From the NCBI GenBank assembly GCA_963737835.1, contig CAVTUH010000003.1, positions 248,001-312,000 of the forward strand: a stretch of DNA of 64,000 nt, given 5' to 3'. Source of the stretch: Palsa-1248 sp963737835. GTDB lineage: Bacteria > Gemmatimonadota > Gemmatimonadetes > Gemmatimonadales > Gemmatimonadaceae. The position numbers were made by a program, and so were the translations under genes. Under the pieces are notes generated by a model. It was not told where the DNA came from. It did no database searches and saw only the letters and a list, made by a program, of their open reading frames with translations. Positions 44,377 through 54,028 of this stretch are shown piece by piece (the first letter of the stretch is position 1; the number at the start of each line of letters is the position of its first letter).

Positions 44377-44403
44377 CTAACGTCCAACGTCCAACGTCCA
44401 TCC
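44377..44403 (+). repeat. 7-bp tandem repeat array (GTCCARC type), copy 4
   Basis: Units CTAAC, GTCCAAC, GTCCAAC, GTCCATC, ending four bases before the GTG of the next gene, the place where a ribosome binding site would be. It starts with the same CTAAC-GTCC as copy 3. Confidence 0.75.
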
Positions 44404-44406
44404 AAT

Positions 44407-45969
44407 GTGGACGCTCACCCGCACCAACCGGACGAACCGACCCTGGCCACTCAAGTCGCTCCCGTCGAGGCCGCGCATCCGCGATCGGCAGGTGTTCGGC
44501 CATCCCTCATCTCGCTGGCGATCGGGCTCGGCATCGTGCTGCGCGTTGTGCAGTACCTGGGCGATCGCTCCCTGTGGCTGGACGAGGTGTTTCTCAGCTA
44601 CAATATCTTGGGCCGCTCCGCCGGCGAGCTCGCTCGGCTGCCGCTCAAGTACGGTCAGATCGCGCCGCTGGGATTCCTGGAGCTCGAGCGATGGGCAGCC
44701 ACCAGCTTTGGTCCTGACGAACGCGCGCTGCGGCTCTGGCCACTCATCGCTGGCGTCGGTGCGCTCGTGCTGTTTGCGCGCCTCGCGCAACGCCTTGTCC
44801 CCTCTCTTGCCGCGGGAGCTGTGGCGTTGTTCGCGGTGGCACCGCCCCTTGTCTACTACTCTGCAGAGGTCAAGCCGTACGCGTTCAATGTGTTGGCGGC
44901 GGTGGCACTCCCCCTCGCCGCGCTGACGCTTGTCGACGCGCCGGTCGCTCGCCGTCGGTGGGTGGCGCTGGCACTCGGCGGCGCCGTGGCGTCGTGGCTG
45001 TCAGTGACTACCGTGTTCTCCCTGGCGGCGGTGGCAGTCGTGGCGGTCGCACACGCTTGGCTCGAGCACCGGCGTGATCGATGGTGGCTCGTCGGACTCG
45101 GCGCGATCTGGATGGCGAGCGCCCTGGCCGCGCTGCTCGATGCGCGGCGCCGCGTGGAAGGGTTCACTCTTGCGTACATGCACCAATACTGGGCGGCGTC
45201 CTTCTTCCCAATACCTCCGCGATCGTTGCACGAAGCCGGTTGGCTGCTTCGCTTCGGGCGTGACGCCTGTGGCTGGCTCTTTGCCGTTCCCGCACCCCTC
45301 CTCGTCGCCGCGTGCGCCGTCATCGGCATCTGCGTGCTGGTGCGGCGCGATCGCTGGGGCGGCTTGGCCGTCGTACTGCCGCTCATGTTCGCCCTGGGCG
45401 CCTCGGCGCTGCATCAGTATCCGCTGGAAAGCAGGCTGGCGCTGTTCCTCGCCCCGATGGCCGTCCTTGCGACCGCTTCTGCGCTGAGCCTCCTCGTGCA
45501 GCTACCGCGCGTCGGGCTCGGCGTCGCGGCAACGGGCTGCCTCCTTCTCACCGTCCGTCCCGTTTTGGCCTTCGCGCACAACCCCAGGGCCGCGCACGAA
45601 GATCTCCGCCCGGTGGTGGCCCAACTCGCGACGCGACGCGAGCCAGGCGATGTGATCTACGTGTACTGCGCGACAGACGCAGCCTTCGGCTTGTACGGCG
45701 TGCTCTACGGCATCCCGCCGGGCGCCACCGACCGGGGCGGCTGCGATCGCGCACACTTCGAGCGCTACCGCGGCCGGCGCCGCGTGTGGGTCGTGGCATC
45801 GGAGTACACGTGGGTATCGGCACACGAATCCCCGCGGTCGTTCGCGAAGTACGTGGCCACACTGGGCGTGCCGACCGACTCGATAGTCGCAACGGGCGCG
45901 TGGGCCCGGCTCTACGATCTCACGCAGCCGGCGACGCACGCGACATCGGGAGACGGGCCGAACCCGTAA
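44407..45969 (+). CDS. GT-C type membrane glycosyltransferase (family 39-like)
   Basis: 520-aa protein with about ten membrane helices. The first loop carries LRVVQYLGDRSLWLDEVFLSY, where the DE pair is the typical metal/catalytic site of dolichyl- or polyprenyl-phosphate-sugar glycosyltransferases. The sequence LKYGQIAPLGFLELERWA and VYYSAEVKPYAFNVLAAV further supports the PMT_2-like family. Acceptor unknown. The GTG start is chosen because the membrane part begins soon after; the region before it is a 7-bp repeat array, so the ribosome site is not canonical. Start may be wrong by a few codons. Confidence 0.75.
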   Translation: MDAHPHQPDEPTLATQVAPVEAAHPRSAGVRPSLISLAIGLGIVLRVVQYLGDRSLWLDEVFLSYNILGRSAGELARLPLKYGQIAPLGFLELERWAATSFGPDERALRLWPLIAGVGALVLFARLAQRLVPSLAAGAVALFAVAPPLVYYSAEVKPYAFNVLAAVALPLAALTLVDAPVARRRWVALALGGAVASWLSVTTVFSLAAVAVVAVAHAWLEHRRDRWWLVGLGAIWMASALAALLDARRRVEGFTLAYMHQYWAASFFPIPPRSLHEAGWLLRFGRDACGWLFAVPAPLLVAACAVIGICVLVRRDRWGGLAVVLPLMFALGASALHQYPLESRLALFLAPMAVLATASALSLLVQLPRVGLGVAATGCLLLTVRPVLAFAHNPRAAHEDLRPVVAQLATRREPGDVIYVYCATDAAFGLYGVLYGIPPGATDRGGCDRAHFERYRGRRRVWVVASEYTWVSAHESPRSFAKYVATLGVPTDSIVATGAWARLYDLTQPATHATSGDGPNP

Positions 45970-45970
45970 G

Positions 45971-47158
45971 TCACCGCGCCGGCCAGTCAGTCTGCGGCAA
46001 TGCCCTCGTGATTTTGAGCGCGTTCGCGAAGTACACCTTTTTGAGCACGGTGTCCGGGAGCGCGATGCCGTACAGCTTCCAGAATGCATGGTACGGCCGG
46101 TAGTAGTCGAAGTACTCGTCCGCTGTCTCGAATACGCGAAAGTAGTATGGATACTCGCTCGGCTGAAACGCATCCTTTCCGAAGAGAATGCGATCCTGAT
46201 ACTTGACGAAGAAATCGTGCGACGCGCGCGGCTGGCGGCCGATATCGTAGAGCACCGCCCCGACCTCCGTGTACACGTTCGGCATCGCATCGAGCATCGC
46301 GCCGAGCGACGCGAGGTCGTTCGCGTGCCACCCCATGTGCGCGGCGACGAACGTCGTTCGCGGATGCTTGCGGAACATGTTGTCCCGCTCCGTCATCAGC
46401 TCATCAAAACTCGGAAAGCGATCGCGAGGATACCGACGTCCCGGAAAGAGTGCCAGCTCGAGCCAGCGCTCATTGGAGTAGTCCAACGGCCGAAAGAACT
46501 CCTGCGGATCCGCTGTATGAATGAAGACAGGAATCCCCAGTCGGGCGCACTCGTCCCAGATGGGATCGAGCGCTGGATCGTCAATGTGGAGTCGCGAGCC
46601 GTCCCGCTTTCGGGTCGACAACCCGAGGCTTTTCGGGATTTCACCGACGCCGACCGCGCCAGCCGCCGCGTCGGCATCGAGCTGCTTGACCGCTCGCTCG
46701 GCCCATCCCGGTCCGACGTCGCTGAAGTCGATTCCGGCGAGCACCCGAACCCGATCTCTCATGGCGTCCGACGCCCGGATCGCCCCGAGTGCGCCGCGCA
46801 GCTCGCTGCCCGACAGGTTATCCGCGGAGATCAGCATGCGAACGTTCAAGCGATCCAGATCGGTCCGCAGCGTTTCGAGGCCTTGCGCGGACATGATGAG
46901 ATCCTCGGGATGACCATGGAAGTCGATCGCCGGGTATTTCGCCGCCTTCACCAGGTGCGCGGCGGTGAGAAGCGTCGATTTCGGCCGATAGTCGAGAATG
47001 CTCGGTGGCGCCTCGCGTGGTGCGACGCAGTTGCCTGGCCTGACTTCGGTCGTGCCAGCGGGGCACGCCTCGCTCGCGGCCGCTTGGGCGCGCAGCCCAA
47101 TCGGCATCGACACCAGCAGGATGGCGATCGAGGCCACGATGCAAGAAGCTGATGGCAT
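45971..47158 (-). CDS. amidohydrolase-2 family metal-dependent hydrolase, secreted
   Basis: TIM-barrel hydrolase with a signal peptide (IVASIAILLVSMPIGLRAQ). Landmarks are AIDFHGHPED (metal-binding His-x-His), GVGEIPKSLGL, IPVFIHTADPQEFF, TTFVAAHMGWHANDL and the late acidic residue in RILFGKDAF. Amidohydrolase-2 members include decarboxylases and lactonases; the substrate here is unknown. It ends 2 bp from the end of the convergent glycosyltransferase gene. Confidence 0.85.
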   Translation of the reverse strand: MPSASCIVASIAILLVSMPIGLRAQAAASEACPAGTTEVRPGNCVAPREAPPSILDYRPKSTLLTAAHLVKAAKYPAIDFHGHPEDLIMSAQGLETLRTDLDRLNVRMLISADNLSGSELRGALGAIRASDAMRDRVRVLAGIDFSDVGPGWAERAVKQLDADAAAGAVGVGEIPKSLGLSTRKRDGSRLHIDDPALDPIWDECARLGIPVFIHTADPQEFFRPLDYSNERWLELALFPGRRYPRDRFPSFDELMTERDNMFRKHPRTTFVAAHMGWHANDLASLGAMLDAMPNVYTEVGAVLYDIGRQPRASHDFFVKYQDRILFGKDAFQPSEYPYYFRVFETADEYFDYYRPYHAFWKLYGIALPDTVLKKVYFANALKITRALPQTDWPAR

Positions 47159-47269
47159 AGTTCAATCGTACGAAGCGGCAGCGTGATTCGTCCAGGGCTG
47201 GCCGCCCACTACGCTACATCAGCACCGGCACTCGTTCGCGGTGCTGCGTCTGAGAGGTGACCGCACGGA

Positions 47270-48517
47270 TCAGAGAGCTTCGATATACGCGACCTCGCCG
47301 TGCAGCACCATGTCGAGCCCCGCGGTCTCCCCCGCCGCGTCGATCTTCACTGGGGTGATCCGGTCGATGATCCAGAGCATAGCGTACGTGAAGACGAACG
47401 CCCACGCCGTGGCGATGCAGACGGCGCCGAGCTCCACGAAGAAGAAATGTGGGTTGCCGTTGAATAGACCGTTGTTGCCGGCGGGGTTGAATGCGAGACT
47501 GGCGTAGGCGCCGAGGCTCACGATGCCAAGGAATCCACCGACCCCGTGTACGCCCCAGACGTCGAGCGCGTCATCCCACTGGAGTCGATTCTTGAGCGCG
47601 ACCGCGTAGAAGCAGACGATCCCCGCCAGGATCCCGATGAGGACCGCCACACCGGGCGAGACGTATCCGGAAGCGGGCGTGATCGTCGCGAGGCCCGCCA
47701 CGGACCCGGTCAGCAGGCCCAGGAACTTCGGTTTCTTGCTCGTCAGCCAATCGATCGCGAGCCAGGTGATCGCCCCGAAGCTGGCGGCGAGATCAGTATT
47801 GATGAATGCGACGGTGGTCACCGAGTCGACCCTGAATTCGCTGCCGGCGTTGAAGCCGTACCAGCCGAACCACAGGAGGCCGGTCCCCAGCGCCACCAGC
47901 GGGATCGAGTGCGGCGCCCGATCTTCCGCCTTTCGCCGTCCGACATAAAGCACCGAGGCGAGCGCAGCGATGCCGGCGATGTTGTGCACGACGATGCCAC
48001 CGGCGAAGTCGAGGACGCCCCAGTGTGCCATGATGCCGCCGCCCCAGATCATGTGCACAAACGGGAAATAGACGAGGATGAGCCACCCTGTGAGGAAGAG
48101 CATATACGCGGGGAACCGTACGCGATTCGCAAAGGCCCCAGTGATGAGCGCCGGCGTGATGATGGCGAACATCATCTGATATCCGAAGAACACGAAGAGC
48201 GGGATCGTGTCGTTGGTGGGGGACGGAGTGGTCAGCGAGACTCCGTTCAGGAACGCCCAGTGGAAGTTGCCCAGGATTCCTGCGAAGTCCGTCCCGCTCT
48301 TGAAATCACCGCTGAAGCAGAGCGAGAAGCCAAAGGCCCACCAGATCACGGTCGTCCACCCCATTGACGCGAAGCTTTGCATCATGATCGCGAGCACGTT
48401 CTTGCGGCCGACCAGCCCCCCGTAAAAGAAGGCGAGCCCCGGCGTCATGAGCATGACGAGGCTCGAGCAGAGGAGCATGAAACCCGTGTTGCCGGTATCG
48501 AGGTTGAGATGCGACAT
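47270..48517 (-). CDS. amtB: ammonium transporter AmtB
   Basis: Eleven-helix ammonium channel. The conserved Asp170 in LDFAGGIVVHNIAG and the twin pore His178 (VVH) and His324 (WGVHGVGG) are present, along with the N-terminal TGFMLLCSSLVMLMTPGLAFFYGG signature. At 415 aa it is a normal length; a signal sequence precedes many Amt proteins but is not obvious here. No glnK is adjacent, which differs from the usual amtB-glnK pairing. A promoter lies about 95-125 bp upstream. Confidence 0.95.
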   Translation of the reverse strand: MSHLNLDTGNTGFMLLCSSLVMLMTPGLAFFYGGLVGRKNVLAIMMQSFASMGWTTVIWWAFGFSLCFSGDFKSGTDFAGILGNFHWAFLNGVSLTTPSPTNDTIPLFVFFGYQMMFAIITPALITGAFANRVRFPAYMLFLTGWLILVYFPFVHMIWGGGIMAHWGVLDFAGGIVVHNIAGIAALASVLYVGRRKAEDRAPHSIPLVALGTGLLWFGWYGFNAGSEFRVDSVTTVAFINTDLAASFGAITWLAIDWLTSKKPKFLGLLTGSVAGLATITPASGYVSPGVAVLIGILAGIVCFYAVALKNRLQWDDALDVWGVHGVGGFLGIVSLGAYASLAFNPAGNNGLFNGNPHFFFVELGAVCIATAWAFVFTYAMLWIIDRITPVKIDAAGETAGLDMVLHGEVAYIEAL

Positions 48518-48610
48518 GCGATCGCGTCCTCACGAAACGAGGGACCCGGACCATCGGTGGATTGCGTCGTCCTCTACGTCGCGGCTGTTCGCCGTGTTCG
48601 CGTCGCGCTG

Positions 48611-48640
48611 ATAGTATCCCGCCCTCGGGTCCGGGGGCAA
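48611..48640 (-). promoter_or_regulatory. amtB promoter
   Basis: Minus strand: TTGCCC at 48635-48640 and TACTAT at 48611-48616, spaced by 18 bp. The amtB ATG (48515-48517) follows about 95 bases on, with an AGGA ribosome site. No nitrogen-type sigma54 motif was found. Confidence 0.45.
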
Positions 48641-48695
48641 TACATTGGACGGCCGATGCCACCGACGGCGCGCGACCTTCGCGCCGGGGCCAACC

Positions 48696-48827
48696 TCATG
48701 GGAGCGATTTCGCCACTCGGAAGCCCATGCTGATATAGCGGTAGTCGGGCGGGTTTCGCTCGCGGGTGGCCGGGCGCAGAAAGCGCTCCGGGTAGAACCA
48801 CGAGCCACCGCGATCGACGCGGAGACA
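48696..48827 (-). pseudogene. formylglycine-generating-enzyme (FGE-sulfatase) 3' fragment
   Basis: The C-terminal 40 or so residues of an FGE/SUMF1-type domain: RVDRGGSWFYPERFLRP and YRYISMGFRVAKS with a stop. The rest of the domain, including the catalytic core, is not found in any frame upstream (higher coordinates). A remnant of a lost gene. Confidence 0.6.
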
Positions 48828-49530
48828 ACCGGTTTGGCCTTCGGCTGCAGCGCCGTGCGTCCTGCCAGCTGATGCAGACCGCGGGATCGCGAGCGGTTTG
48901 CTGGAAGCCCGGATGCTGCAACTGACGTCGGGGTTCTTGTTCCGCAGGAAGAGGATTCGAATCTGCGGCATTGGGGGCGACGCTCCTCGACGTGATTGAG
49001 TCCGGCGACACGGTTCGACGCCACGGGGTTCGTCTTCGCCCGGCGCGAAACCAACCGGAGGGAGGTTACCGGCGGCGCAGTTCGGCGACCACGTATGAGC
49101 GTTGGATCGCGGCGCTTGCAGGATTTCCTGTGCTTTTCGGATGATTCGCTGCACTCATCGACAGGGTGCGTCAACCCGCGTAAGTGAATCGGCTCCGATG
49201 CCAGAGCGCCTCACGTACCGGCGCGCTGCGGTTGCCGCTCTGACCGCTGGCTAGCCGCCCACGAAGCGAGCGCTCAGCCGTGACGCTCGCGCCGCAGCAG
49301 ATGTGGTCGCATTGGACCAAAGTAGCGGGGTCACGTCGCGGCGCAGCGGATGCGAGCCTCTCGATGGGGTCTCGATTTTGCGTCCGACAACGGTGCGAGC
49401 AGTGATCGGACACTGCACAACGGTCGCGATCCACGCGGCGCGCATCACTCCCGTTGTGCCACTCCCTCCGCCTTGGGTCAACTTGGGGCGCACCTACCGA
49501 ACGACGCACGGGCGCTCAGCTCAGACGGTG

Positions 49531-50491
49531 ATGCCGCTTCACGGCGGTCACCGCGCCACTCCGTCTGTTTCTGGCGCCGCTGCGCTCGTTGTGCGTTTAG
49601 CGGCCGCGCTCGTCGCGGTATGTACGGTCGCCCCGATGGCGGTCGCCCAGCACGCGGACTCGAGTGTGCACGCCACGTCCGCCTCGAGGCAGATATCTGA
49701 CACCACGATCGGCCCGCCTGAGCGTTTCGGCCACGTGCCGTTGCGATTCGTCATCGACCTTGGTGGCTACCTCCCTTTCATATCCACTCATGCGAGCCTC
49801 TCCTCACAGCTCCGCAATGGCACCCACGTGAATCTCGAGAACGCGCTCGGCCTGTCGCCCAGTACGCAGACGTTCAACCTCGGCGCATCCTGGCGGATCA
49901 GTAAGCACAACTTTCTCGCCTTCGACTACTTCGGCTTCAACCGGAGCGCCACCAAGACGATCAGCGACAGTATTATCTGGGGTGCCAACACCTACCACGT
50001 CGGCAGCACGCTCGACGTGAATAACAACATCGACTATTACGGGATCTCGTACCGGTATTACATTCTGGCGCGAACCCAACTGGGAGCTTGGCCCGGGCAT
50101 CGGAATCGACGCCCTGCATGTTGGCAGCAGTATGGGTATTCGGGTTGCGGGGTCGGGAACGGGCACCGGAGTCGCTGACAGCGCGAAAGCGAGCGGCAGC
50201 ATTACAGTCCCAGTTCCTCTGCTGGGCATTTACGGCGACTGGGAGTTTGTCCCTCGTGTGTTCGTGAAAGGCGGGTTTCAATACATCTATGTCAACGACA
50301 TCGCCAGCTACGGCGGCCACGTGGGTGACGGCGTCCTGGGTTTCGAGTGGTATCCGTTCAACCATTTCGGCCTTGTCGCGATGTACCACTACATTGGCGC
50401 CAACCTCGACAAGATATCGCGCTCCGGTAATACGGTCAGATTCAACTACACGATCCAGGGACCAGCCCTCTACCTGTCGGCGACGTTCTAG
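49531..50491 (+). CDS. outer-membrane beta-barrel protein, frameshifted
   Basis: Exported protein with a signal peptide (VVRLAAALVAVCTVAPMAVAQ) and beta-barrel pattern: FVIDLGGYLPF, TFNLGASWRISKHNFLAFDYF, YYGISYRYYIL, then after a frame switch WELGPGIGIDALHVG, PLLGIYGDWEFVPRVFVKGGF, YHYIGANLD and the C-terminal LYLSATF. The switch (+1) lies near 50067-50085. No known family name; it is probably a small porin-like or OmpA-like barrel. The start could be 49528. Convergent with the ADOP gene, 43 bp apart. Confidence 0.65.
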
Positions 50492-50534
50492 CGGTCAGGG
50501 CGTCGGACCTCGAGTTTGATCGAACGGTACTCGC

Positions 50535-53232
50535 CTATTCCGTCCACAGCGACACGGTAGGGTCCACGCGCGTCGCGCTTGATACCGGTACGGCGGTCGC
50601 GACGATCGCTACAAGCACTAGCACAGCAGCCACCACCGCGTACACAAATGGGTCCGTCGGGGATTCCTCGAACAGGAGATCCGCCACTCGTTTCCCCGCC
50701 CACACGGCGATGAGGCTGCCCACTGCGAGCCCAGCGAGGACGACGCGCAGTCCGGCGCCGCCGACCGTCGTCAGGACATGTCTGCGCCGCGCACCGAGCG
50801 CGATGCGGACACCGATCTCGCGTCGCTGCTGTGCGACGCCATACGCAATCATGCTGTAGAGGCCGATGGCGGCGACCGCGAGCGCGAGCAGCCCAAACGC
50901 AACGAACATTGTCGCGCCAAAGCGCCAGCTCTCGAATTTCGGGTCGACCATCGCGCGCAGAGGAACGGCGGTGACGTACGCTGCGCCGGGCATGACTTGC
51001 TGGAGCTGTCGGCGCACCACGTCGGTGTAGCTCCCGGCCGGTCCGGCCGCGCGCACCAACTGCATGTTGGTTGCCTGCCCGTATTGCGTGATCGGGAGAT
51101 AGTAGGTGTACTCGCGGCGGGCAGTCAGCGAGCGAATGTGCAGGTCTTCCGCGATGCCGACGACGCTCGTACAGGGCGCGCCCGCAGAATCGATGCGGAT
51201 GCACCGTCCGAGTGGATCCACGGCGGGCCACAACGCGCGAGCCATCCCGTCGCTGACCACCATCACGCGGGGCGCGTTCGCTCGGTCCCCTTCCGTGAAC
51301 CCCCGCCCCCGGACAATGCGGGTGCCGACGGTGCGAAAGTAGTCGGGATTGCCGGCTTGCAAGTAGAAATCGCCGAGTAGGTCGACGCTGTCGATGCCAG
51401 CGACATAGAGGGGGTGTCCCTCGAACGCCGAGAATGGGATCGACGCCGCCGGGCTCGTGGCGACCACCCCGGGAATCGCGTCAGCCGCTTGCGTCACTCG
51501 CCGCTCCAGGGCGACCTCCTCTGGAGGCGTCATGCGCGTACCGCGGCTATTGGTCATCACGACGATGAGCGGATCAACATCGAACCCCAAGTGCATGGCG
51601 CGAACGTTGGCGAAGCTGCGCACGAAGAGCCCTGCTCCGACGAGCAGTACGACGGAGAGCGTCGCCTGAACGAACAGCAGCGCCGCCCGCGCGCCCGACG
51701 ATCGGCCCGTCGTCCCCCGGGCGCCGGCATTGAGCCCCGCCGCGAGATCGGCTCGGCTAACGTGGATCGCCGGTGCAATGCCCGTGAGGACGGTCGTGGC
51801 AACGGTGGCGGCGAGTAATACGAGCAACGTCCGATGGTCGCTGAGAATGCTCGACGCGGGATCGGTGAGAAGGAACAACCTCCGCACGAGCCCGCCGCCC
51901 AACTCCGCCACACCCATGCCGACGATGGCCCCAGCGCCGGCAAGCACGAGACTCTCGGTGAGGATCTGCCGCGTGAGCCGAGCGTGGCTCACACCCAGAG
52001 CGACTCGGACAGTGATCTCGCGACGGCGCGCCATAGCTCGCGCGAGCAGCAGGTTCGCCACGTTTGCGCAGGCGATGAGGAGTACGACTGCCGCCACGGC
52101 GGTGACCCAGAGCAGGACCCGGTCCTCGGGTCCTGCTTGCGGGCCGCGCGCCAGGCGCACCGGTCCCAAGACCGCCTGCGGCCGGGCAGACTCGATCGGG
52201 ACTGCGTCGTGCCCTTCCGCGGCATTGCGCGCCAGCCAGATCCGCTGGAACGCGGCCGTGAGATCCGCGTTCGCCGCGGCGATGCTGGTGCTAGGCGGTC
52301 GGCGCACGAGGAGCTCGAGCCCGTACCAGGAGTAGTCCTGCGAACGGTCCAGCGGCCGTGCGTTCCACACGAATGCTGTGATCGGCACATACATTGCGGG
52401 GATGTCGTCGTCGCCTACGCCCACGAAGCCGTCCGGGGCCACTCCGATGACGGTGAAGAGCATCCGACCTACGCGGAGTTGGCGACCCAAGACATCGCTT
52501 CGGCCGCCCATCGCGGACTGCCAATACGCGTACGAGAGCACGACCACGGGCGAGCCCATTGGCATCACGTCCTCGCTCGGGCCGAAGAACCGACCGAGTG
52601 TCGGCTGCGCATCGAAGAGATCGAAGTAGCTTGCGCTCACGCCGGACACGGGCCATTCGTGGGTCTCGGCGCCCTCTCCGACGGCGATCTTCCACGTCCA
52701 GAACGCAGCGATCGGCGAGAGGCGGTGCGTCCAGTGGACGAAGTCGAGATAGGCCGCCACGGACGTACCGCGGTCCAGCTCGCGCTCCCGGTCCACGGTC
52801 CAGCTCATGTATACGCGATGCACGCTGCCGGGGTCCCGCAAGTATGGAGGGGGCCGGAACAACAGTCGATCGGCGACACCGAACATTCGCAGCGTTGGCG
52901 CCGAGTCCCAGCGCGAGTGTGAGGACAATGCCGGCGGCGAAGCCCGGTCGCGACCGCAACCCGCGCCAGGCATAGCGGGCATCCTGGACGAGCGACTCGA
53001 GGAACGCGACCCCCCGGGCGTCGCGGCTCTCTTCTTTCACGTGCTCGACGCGGCCGAATGTGCGCCGGGCTTGCCGCAGCGCCTCTCTTGGCGACAGTCC
53101 TTGCCGCAGCAGTTCGTCGGCCTCCCGCTCGATGTGAAACTGGAGCTCGGCGTCGAGCTCCTCATCCATCGTATCGCGATGGATGAGGGCTCTCACGCGG
53201 TACCACAGATCAGTCCAGATCTCGCTCAGCAT
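50535..53232 (-). CDS. ADOP-type orphan ABC permease with N-terminal domain, frameshifted
   Basis: About 898 aa. The N-terminal ADOP domain is present: DEELDAELQFHIEREADEL and GLSPREALRQARRTFG. The first helix LTLALGLGANAA is followed by a frame switch near 52893, where GCG-AATG-TTC reads like GCG-ATG-TTC with one extra A; the family sequence MFGVADRLLFRP then continues normally to ATRVDPTVSLWTE. FtsX landmarks LLIACANVANLLLARAMARRREITVR and QQRREIGVRIALGARR are intact. No ATPase gene adjacent. Probably an assembly insertion. Confidence 0.87.
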
Positions 53233-53261
53233 GCGGCACTTCCAAGTCGCGCGTGAGTGCG

Positions 53262-53320
53262 TCCCCTGTGTGCTTCTACAGGAGGGAGTCTACGCGGCGC
53301 CCTGTAGAAGGACAAGGGGA
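53262..53320. promoter_or_regulatory. long inverted repeat upstream of the ADOP gene
   Basis: CTTCTACAGG (53273-53282) and CCTGTAGAAG (53301-53310) pair perfectly over 10 bp with an 18-base spacer; the arms continue with partial complementarity (TCCCCTGTGTG against GGACAAGGGGA). It lies 30-90 bp before the ADOP start. It may be an operator or an RNA hairpin. Confidence 0.5.
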
Positions 53321-53516
53321 ATCAGTCTGGCCCTTCAGGGAACGGACCCGATGTTCAGAGCTCCGGTTTTTTGAGGCGGCTGGAGGTGGCGGCTGGATCA
53401 CGCTTAGCCGACCTTTGTGGCCAAACGCGACGGGAACTGGCCTGCGCCGTGGTATCTTAGGCTTCAAAGAGTCGGCCGCCCGACGCCCGAAGTCTCACAT
53501 TTGCTGGAGTGACCCT

Positions 53517-53912
53517 ATGCACCACGCGATTCGCTACGAAGGTGGGTTCGAGCAAAATTTCTCGACACTGCGGCCCGGCGCAGTTGACTTCGAGGGTGAA
53601 GAAGGCGGCCGGCACGTCATGCCCGCGTGGCCGACGGATATCGACGGGCTTCGCTTTGGCTTCATGGAACGGCGCGGCAAGCGCTTCGTCGCCGTACGCG
53701 CGCAGTATGGCGAGTCGGATGTCATCGTCGCGAACCCCGTGCCGATCGACGCGTCACGCCACTTGAATGGCCGTCGATTGGCAGCGGAGGCGATCACCCT
53801 GTCCGATGAATCGGCCGGCGCCTTGCTCGGCGACATGATTCAGGCGAACCCCGACCAGCGCACCGCTCTCCTCGCGTTGCGGGAGCAGATCCGGCAGAAG
53901 CTCGACCGGTAA
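53517..53912 (+). CDS. small hypothetical protein
   Basis: 131 aa beginning MHHAIRYEGGFEQNFSTLRP, with GGAG eight bases before the ATG. No signal peptide, no membrane segment. Features are FGFMERRGKRFVAVRAQYGESDVIVANP and an acidic-helix C-terminus. I do not recognise a family; it reads as real because of codon bias and ribosome site. Confidence 0.5.
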   Translation: MHHAIRYEGGFEQNFSTLRPGAVDFEGEEGGRHVMPAWPTDIDGLRFGFMERRGKRFVAVRAQYGESDVIVANPVPIDASRHLNGRRLAAEAITLSDESAGALLGDMIQANPDQRTALLALREQIRQKLDR

Positions 53913-54028
53913 TACTGGTCGCTCCGAAACACGGTCTCGCGCCTACGGCGCGATCCTAATGATCGCCATCATTAGACGGGCGCTCCGTGCACGCGACGCC
54001 ACCCGTTGACTGAGAGCGGCGGATCGGC

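Larger units (their letters stand above)
48518..49530. other. about 1 kb without an intact gene
   Basis: Holds the amtB promoter and, further right, the 3' end of a formylglycine-generating-enzyme gene. Frames open on the minus strand across 48.5-49.2 kb are not family-like outside that fragment. From 49.2 kb onwards I see only the region before the beta-barrel gene. Confidence 0.5.

Noticed and set aside
48530..49174. Minus-strand open frame of 214 codons
   Set aside because: It has no start near a ribosome site and no family match; a different frame in the region carries the FGE fragment.
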